Assembly: GCA_025936675.1 (NCBI GenBank)
Contig: JAICSX010000019.1
Span: 1-37,930, forward strand
Origin: Sphingomonas sp.
GTDB taxonomy: Bacteria; Pseudomonadota; Alphaproteobacteria; Sphingomonadales; Sphingomonadaceae
Reading direction: 5' to 3'
DNA length: 37,930 nt
Shown one piece after another: positions 32,893 to 37,930 of the stretch; positions within the stretch are counted from its first letter, which is position 1, and every line of letters starts with the position of its first letter. The notes under the pieces were generated by a model. The model did not search any database and had not been told where the DNA came from. It was given only the letters and a program-made list of their open reading frames with translations. Made by a program: the position numbers and the translations under genes.

Positions 32893-33849
32893 CTAAATCG
32901 CGTGCGACTGCGAACGGATCTTTATTCTCGCGAGCACCTTGGACAGTGCGCCGGCGAGCAGCCGTTCCACCGGATCTGAGCTATCAGGCCGCCCTGATAC
33001 CCATCGTTCGACGTTGCCGATTGAATCCGTGTCAGCATGCTTCCTGAAGGGACCGTTCAGATAATGGAGAACCCGGATGTCACGCGCTTCCTCTGGGAAA
33101 TTCGCCAGATACTTGTCTTGCGACCAGAAGTTGTAGCGGAGCGGTAGCGCCGCGGCGTCGAGCTGGTGCCGTGCGATTGAAAGCCCGAGACCCGCTTGAG
33201 CCGCGAGGATGCTCTGCATGAATTCGTTGGCCGCCAGGTAATCCGAGTGGAACGTCTCACGGATCGCATTCATCGCTTCGTTCCGGCCAATAACGAAGCC
33301 GAAGTTGTAATAAGCGGGCGCTTTCGCGATGCCGGACAATGGATAGTGCGTGCCGTGGCCGGGAATGGGAAATTCGAAGGGCGGTGGCGTCAACCCGGCG
33401 GCCCGGTAGAGTTCGGGCCAGCGCGTCTCATCGTCGCCCTTGCCCCTGGCCGTGAACGGCGGCTTGGTGGCGATTACCCCTGCCACTGAACGAGAAGTCG
33501 GCAGATAGTCTGGAAGCTCGTCGAGCGAGCCGACGATAAGGATGTCGGCGTCGGCCATCAGCAAATAGTCGCACTCGAATGGCGCGGCCCATCGATCGAG
33601 GCCTGTAGCGAACCAGCTGTGCTTCCGGAATTGCTCCCGATCGGTCCAGCGCCACTCTATTCCGTAGCCTTTCAGCTCAGGACGCGCAGCTGCGATATCG
33701 AAGGGCTCCACGTCCTCGCCGACGCTGACCACGATCCTTGCGTCCGAGAACATGCCCGCGAATGAGCGGACGGACTCAGCGAACAGATGGACCATCGTGA
33801 AGAATGACGGCGTTGGACTGATGGGGACATGAATCTGCAGGCTCGGCAT
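32893..33849 (-). CDS. Glycosyltransferase, GT-A fold, DxD type
   Basis: A 318-residue soluble protein starting MPSLQIHVPISPTPSFFT. The metal-binding DxD is Asp100-Ala-Asp102 in LLMADADILIVGSLDEL, followed by substrate-side GHGTHYPLSG, YYNFGFVIGR (a family-like acceptor region) and RYNFWSQDKYL. This layout resembles GT8/uncharacterised GT-A transferases that use nucleotide-sugars. No signal or membrane helix. It is divergent from the RTX gene with 250 bases between, so the RTX protein or a surface polymer could be its acceptor (inference). Acceptor and donor unknown. Confidence 0.75.
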   Translation of the reverse strand: MPSLQIHVPISPTPSFFTMVHLFAESVRSFAGMFSDARIVVSVGEDVEPFDIAAARPELKGYGIEWRWTDREQFRKHSWFATGLDRWAAPFECDYLLMADADILIVGSLDELPDYLPTSRSVAGVIATKPPFTARGKGDDETRWPELYRAAGLTPPPFEFPIPGHGTHYPLSGIAKAPAYYNFGFVIGRNEAMNAIRETFHSDYLAANEFMQSILAAQAGLGLSIARHQLDAAALPLRYNFWSQDKYLANFPEEARDIRVLHYLNGPFRKHADTDSIGNVERWVSGRPDSSDPVERLLAGALSKVLARIKIRSQSHAI

Positions 33850-34099
33850 TCAGACGGTCAGTAGCGTTGCCGCTGCGGGCAGCAAGGGGCCAGCGGCTCA
33901 CAGGATTCGACTAACGTTTCGATTGCAATACGAATTTTCGTTGATAACCTCTGTTGCTGCGCGTGGGGCTCGGGAGCGCGCCAGTAATACGGGGCATTGA
34001 ACTCAATGTTGGTCGCGTGCGCCGGATCGCAGCTGAGCAACTTCGTCCGTTTGCCTTCGATGACGCCTGCCGCTGCGGGCGGAGAGCAGGGGAAACGGA
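33850..34099. other. Divergent promoter region, glycosyltransferase and RTX gene
   Basis: A 250-base gap lower in GC around 33900-33960. A TGCCGCTGCGGGC direct repeat occurs at 33868-33880 and again exactly 200 bases later at 34068-34080. No known operator was recognised, and no small gene is supported. Confidence 0.4.
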
Positions 34100-37000
34100 A
34101 TGGCGCAGTTCAACGGGAGCAACGGCAACGACATTTTCACTGGCGGCAGCGATAATGACACTGCAGTTGGCAATGGCGGCGACGACAGTCTCAGCGGCGG
34201 CGGCGGTAACGATATCCTCGTCGGCGGGGCCGGCGCCGACACGCTAAACGGCGGTGACGGCGACGACACGCTTTACTCCTACATCGTCGATCCGAACTAC
34301 GCGGGCTTCCTGAACCGAGGCGTTTCGTATGACGTCTATGCAGAGCACGACACTCTCATCGGTGGTAACGGTGACGATTACATATTCGCCGGCTACGGCG
34401 ATGATGTTGACGGTGGTGCGCAGAGTTCATTTGGAAACAGATTATATATTAGCTTCATGGGTTCTCCGACGGGCGTGGACGCGGATTTCAGAATATTACA
34501 ATCGACCGGATCACTTACCATTGGCGGCGCGACCATCACCAATATCCAAAACATTGGTTACCTTGAAGGAAGCAACTACAACGACATTCTTGTACCCATA
34601 GATACTTACTATCCCAGCGGCGCAAATGTTTATGGTCGTGGTGGGGATGATACAATCATAGCCGATTATTATAGCGGCTGGGGCGGTAGCGGACTTTACG
34701 GCGACGATGGCAACGATATTATTGACGGGCGCCCGGCGGCCTATGGTCCTAGTCTCCACGGCGGGGCCGGTGACGATATTATCTATGGATCGACCGGCGA
34801 GAACTTCTCAATTGCTTACGGCGATGACGGCAACGACTCGATCGATTCCAACTACATCGCCTATGGTGGCACCGGCGACGACACAATCACACTAGAATTC
34901 GGTTATTATTCGAACGAGGCGTCCGGCGAGGCCGGCAATGACGCAATTTCGGCTTCGACGGCTGGAAGCACGATCTCGGGCGGTAGTGGTGCGGACGTCA
35001 TAAATGGCAATTCCGGCAATGACTTGCTCGGGTCAGCCGATTTCGGAACTGCAGCCAACGGAAGCCTGACATTGGCCGACGATATGGGGTCGGAGCATGA
35101 TGTGATCGCCGGCTCGGGCGGCAACGACATTATCGCTGCGGGTTATGGCGATGATGCAGACGGCGGTTCAGGCAATGATATCCTCCGGCTGTCGCTCGGC
35201 GGAGCACCGAGCGGGGTGACATTCGACACGGGCACGATTGCTTCCGGCGGCTTGGTCGTCTTCGCCGGCGGCACGATCCAGAACTTCGAGACTTTCGACT
35301 ATCTGCGCGGCTCCGAATATTCCGACACTCTGAACGTCGCGACGCAGTCAACGCTCTTGACCGTGAATGCTGGTGCAGGCGACGACGTGATCACCAGCCA
35401 CAACAGCTCGGTCGCGCTGAGCGGCGGCGATGGCAACGACATCTTCATCACCGGAGCAGCCGGCGATAGTTTCGATGGCGGCAACGGTATCGACGCGATC
35501 GATTATCGACAGGCGACTGGCGGAGTCACCGTCACGCTTGGGTTGAACGGCGCGACGGGGAGCGGCGCCGGCGGAGACCAGATCGTCAACGTAGAAAACG
35601 TCTACGCGACGAATTTCGATGACAATCTCACGGGCAACGAGCTTGGAAACGATCTTCGCGGTGAGGACGGCAACGACCATCTCAGCGGTCTGGCCGGAAA
35701 TGACACGCTCGAAGGCGGCGTGGGTAATGACAGCCTCGACGGAGGTACTGGAGCCGACAGCATGATCGGCGGCGCCGGCGACGACGTCTATTTCGTCGAC
35801 TCCTCCTCAGATGTCGTTCTCGAGAACCCCGGTGAGGGCACCGACCAAGTGTACGCAAGCGCCAGCTTCACACTGGGGGACGCCGTCGAGATCCTGACGC
35901 TGACGGGCAATGCGGCAATCAACGGCACCGGCAATTCCGGCGACAATGTGATCAACGGCAATGACGGGAACAATATTCTCATCGGCATGGGGGGAAATGA
36001 CGTCATCAGCGGTTTCGGGGGCGATGATTCACTTAGCGGTGGCACCACCATGTTCGGCGGAACGGGCAATGACATTTACACCGTTTCGGCGGGCGAGACT
36101 GTTACCGAGCTCGCCGGCGAAGGCACTGACACCGTTTACGCCGAAGACAGCTACACGCTTACCGACAACGTCGAGAATTTAACGCTCGTCGGAATCGATG
36201 CCGTCAGCGGGACTGGCAACGGGCTGAATAACGTGATGTCAATCGGACAGAGCTATTCTGCTGCAAGCCTTTACGGTCTTGGCGGAAACGACACGCTGAC
36301 GGGCAACATCCAGGATGACCATCTTGATGGCGGCGATGGAAATGATACCCTCACCGGCGGGGGCGGAAATGACAGCCTCTACGGTGGCGCTGACTCCGAC
36401 ACGCTCGATGGCGGCTACGGCAAGGATAGCCTTTACGGGGGCGACGGCGACGACTTGCTGATCGGCGTTTCGCCGGGCGCGCTCCTTGTAAGTGGTTTGG
36501 ACAATGACGTGCTCGACGGCGGGGCGGGAAACGACACCGTCAGCTACGCAGCAGCGTCCAGCTACGTCTCGATCGACCTGTCGAACACGGCCGCGCAGAA
36601 CACATTGGGTGGCGGAACGGACGCGCTGATCGGTATCGAGAATGTCATCGGTACGGCTTTCAATGACATCCTGATCGGCGACGCCGGCGCGAATACCCTC
36701 CAGGGCGCGGACGGCAACGACTTCATCCGGGGCGGCGACGGGAACGACGTCATCGATGGCGGCGCCGGGGTGGATACGGCCAGCTATGCGACAGCAGGCG
36801 CTGCTGTTCATGTCAGCCTCGCCGTCACCGGCGCTCAGGACACTGGCGGCGCCGGGAGCGATACGCTCGTCAGCATTGAGAACGTCAACGGCTCCGCGTT
36901 CAATGACATCCTGGTCGGGAACGGCGCCAACAATGTGCTGAACGGACTCGCCGGCAATGACAATTTGAATGGAGGACTGGGCGACGACACGCTGTCGGGC

Positions 37001-37930
37001 TGGGCCGGAAGCGACACGCTCACCGGTGGCGGAGGCAGCGATACATTCACGGACCGCGCAGCCGACCTCAATGGCGACACGATTACGGACTTCAGCTTTG
37101 ACGACAAGATCGTGATCAGCGATGCGGACGCCTCGAACTTCGCATTTAGCCTTTCGGGCGACACGTTGTCGTTCACGGGCGGCTCAATGACGCTGACGAA
37201 CGTTCCTTCAGGTCATTTTGTCGTCAGCAGTGCAGCGGGTGGAGGAGTTCAGCTGACGGTTGAGCCGCCGCCTGCGGCGCAGGCCGCCGACTTCAACGGC
37301 GATGGGTATGACGACGCGGTTTTGCGCAACGACAACGGTCAGATCACCTACTGGCTCGGCAATGCCAATGGCGGGCTTTCTGCCAATGCGGTGCTCGACA
37401 ACAACCCGGGCACGGACTGGCACGTCGTCGGCTCCGGTGACTTCAACGGCGACGGCTTGGGCGATCTCCTGTGGCGCAACGACTCCGGCTCGATCGTCGA
37501 TTTCCTGGGAGCGTCCAACGGATCATTCGTCGGCAACGTCAATTTCAACCTTAATCCCGGCCTCGATTGGCACGTCGTCGGTACTGGCGACTTCAATGGT
37601 GACGGGCGTTCCGATATCCTGTGGCGCAGCGACAGCGGCACGGTCATTGACCTGCTCGGAAACGCCAATGGCTCGTTCACCGGGAACGTCAATTTCAACC
37701 TCAATCCCGGTCTCGACTGGCACATCGAGGGGACCGGCGACTTCAACGGCGATGGGCGCGACGACATCCTGTGGCGCAACGACGCCGGCACGGTCATCGA
37801 CCTCCTGGGCAATGCCAACGGATCGTTCACGGGCAACGTGAACTTCAATCTCAATCCCGGTCTCGACTGGCACATCGAGGGAACGGGGGACTTCAACGGC
37901 GACGGTTACGACGACATCCTGTGGCGCAAC
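34100..37930 (+). CDS. Giant RTX calcium-binding protein with C-terminal FG-GAP-like repeats (partial)
   Basis: 1277 codons without a stop, running off the window. ATG 34100 follows AGGGG at seven bases. There is no Sec signal, as expected for a type I secretion substrate. RTX nonapeptide arrays (GGxGxDxUx) recur throughout 34130-37040, for example [16 protein letters not shown] and GGNGIDAID, interrupted by beta-helix-like inserts such as [12 protein letters not shown] and DNVENLTL. A serralysin-type end ([14 protein letters not shown]) lies near 37080-37115. From 37289 come FG-GAP-like units DFNGDGxxDILWRN. A calcium-dependent adhesin or surface-layer-like protein is likely; enzyme motifs were not seen. 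Confidence 0.85.
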   Translation, partial: MAQFNGSNGNDIFTGGSDNDTAVGNGGDDSLSGGGGNDILVGGAGADTLNGGDGDDTLYSYIVDPNYAGFLNRGVSYDVYAEHDTLIGGNGDDYIFAGYGDDVDGGAQSSFGNRLYISFMGSPTGVDADFRILQSTGSLTIGGATITNIQNIGYLEGSNYNDILVPIDTYYPSGANVYGRGGDDTIIADYYSGWGGSGLYGDDGNDIIDGRPAAYGPSLHGGAGDDIIYGSTGENFSIAYGDDGNDSIDSNYIAYGGTGDDTITLEFGYYSNEASGEAGNDAISASTAGSTISGGSGADVINGNSGNDLLGSADFGTAANGSLTLADDMGSEHDVIAGSGGNDIIAAGYGDDADGGSGNDILRLSLGGAPSGVTFDTGTIASGGLVVFAGGTIQNFETFDYLRGSEYSDTLNVATQSTLLTVNAGAGDDVITSHNSSVALSGGDGNDIFITGAAGDSFDGGNGIDAIDYRQATGGVTVTLGLNGATGSGAGGDQIVNVENVYATNFDDNLTGNELGNDLRGEDGNDHLSGLAGNDTLEGGVGNDSLDGGTGADSMIGGAGDDVYFVDSSSDVVLENPGEGTDQVYASASFTLGDAVEILTLTGNAAINGTGNSGDNVINGNDGNNILIGMGGNDVISGFGGDDSLSGGTTMFGGTGNDIYTVSAGETVTELAGEGTDTVYAEDSYTLTDNVENLTLVGIDAVSGTGNGLNNVMSIGQSYSAASLYGLGGNDTLTGNIQDDHLDGGDGNDTLTGGGGNDSLYGGADSDTLDGGYGKDSLYGGDGDDLLIGVSPGALLVSGLDNDVLDGGAGNDTVSYAAASSYVSIDLSNTAAQNTLGGGTDALIGIENVIGTAFNDILIGDAGANTLQGADGNDFIRGGDGNDVIDGGAGVDTASYATAGAAVHVSLAVTGAQDTGGAGSDTLVSIENVNGSAFNDILVGNGANNVLNGLAGNDNLNGGLGDDTLSGWAGSDTLTGGGGSDTFTDRAADLNGDTITDFSFDDKIVISDADASNFAFSLSGDTLSFTGGSMTLTNVPSGHFVVSSAAGGGVQLTVEPPPAAQAADFNGDGYDDAVLRNDNGQITYWLGNANGGLSANAVLDNNPGTDWHVVGSGDFNGDGLGDLLWRNDSGSIVDFLGASNGSFVGNVNFNLNPGLDWHVVGTGDFNGDGRSDILWRSDSGTVIDLLGNANGSFTGNVNFNLNPGLDWHIEGTGDFNGDGRDDILWRNDAGTVIDLLGNANGSFTGNVNFNLNPGLDWHIEGTGDFNGDGYDDILWRN
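37289..37930 (+). repeat. FG-GAP-like tandem repeats of exact 150-base period
   Basis: GACTTCAAYGGYGAYGG recurs at 37289, 37439, 37589, 37739 and 37889, each 150 bases (50 codons) apart. Later units are nearly identical at the DNA level ([22 protein letters not shown]), the first more diverged, indicating recent tandem duplication. The array continues beyond the window. Confidence 0.85.

Noticed and set aside
33868..34080. 13-base direct repeat TGCCGCTGCGGGC exactly 200 bases apart
   Set aside because: Short and GC-rich with no target-site or inverted terminal features, so not evidence for a mobile element.
34329..37896. Many Ser/Thr/Pro- or Val-rich frames within the RTX region
   Set aside because: They are alternative-frame and antisense readings of the repeat DNA; the single uninterrupted RTX frame explains the region.
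37289..37930. Regular repeats as a CRISPR array
   Set aside because: The repeats are in-frame protein-coding units of 150 bases with no unique spacers.

Overview
The window looks like a chromosomal segment of a high-GC alphaproteobacterium, most probably a member of the Sphingomonadales. This is inferred from protein style and gene content: PII, Cox15-type heme A synthase, a MerC/Zur pair, dxs, UbiK, a TonB-C-like exported protein, the rplM-rpsI pair, and GAGGA/GGGAG ribosome sites. No database search was possible. Nothing looks like a plasmid, prophage or CRISPR locus, and no transposase was seen. The segment is mostly housekeeping with patches of accessory genes.

Layout. 1-5514: the 5' part of hemF, an exported EF-hand protein, a small Xre regulator coupled to glnB, a sugar/choline-phosphate type nucleotidyltransferase, an exported GH8 exo-oligoxylanase, map, and a frameshifted CinA-type MoCF gene. 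5622-8668: a four-helix membrane domain fused to a GH1-like glycosidase, a coupled membrane protein, and a Crp/Fnr regulator. 8888-9287: tRNA-Gly(CCC) and a YciI-like protein. 9424-13492: a MarR - EmrA - EmrB - aldo/keto reductase operon. 13493-19852: three exported proteins on the minus strand (amidohydrolase, esterase, and a frameshifted repeat/TonB-C protein), divergent from a membrane-anchored CadC-type regulator.

19938-23574: an ArsR/SRPBCC pair with an operator-like palindrome on its start codon, a terminator, a dispersed palindromic repeat, rplM-rpsI with a structured leader, a 21-residue membrane peptide gene, an exported hypothetical protein and two small hypotheticals. 23688-26059: ctaA-cutA on the minus strand and merC-zur on the plus strand. 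26134-28742: dxs, then an overlapping LuxR-HTH/TM/Ig-like protein that seems to start at CTG. 28783-32735: tlyA, tspO, ubiK, ybjN-like, proC and ilvE on one strand. 32800-37930: tRNA-Gln(UUG), a glycosyltransferase, and divergently a very large RTX protein whose C-terminal part consists of exact-period FG-GAP-like repeats and runs off the window.

Functional links supported by position are: MarR control of the EmrAB-type efflux operon; ArsR control of its SRPBCC partner; Zur next to MerC for metal homeostasis; the CadC-like sensor next to exported hydrolases; and a glycosyltransferase next to a secreted calcium-binding adhesin. The most interesting unexplained signals are a three-segment RNA switch-like leader that can bury the ubiK ribosome site, structured leaders before rplM and dxs, a 42-nt palindrome inside a coding region, the putative CTG start, and the membrane-GH1 fusion. 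Two genes carry single-base frameshifts, one in an A-run; these may be sequencing errors rather than real decay.
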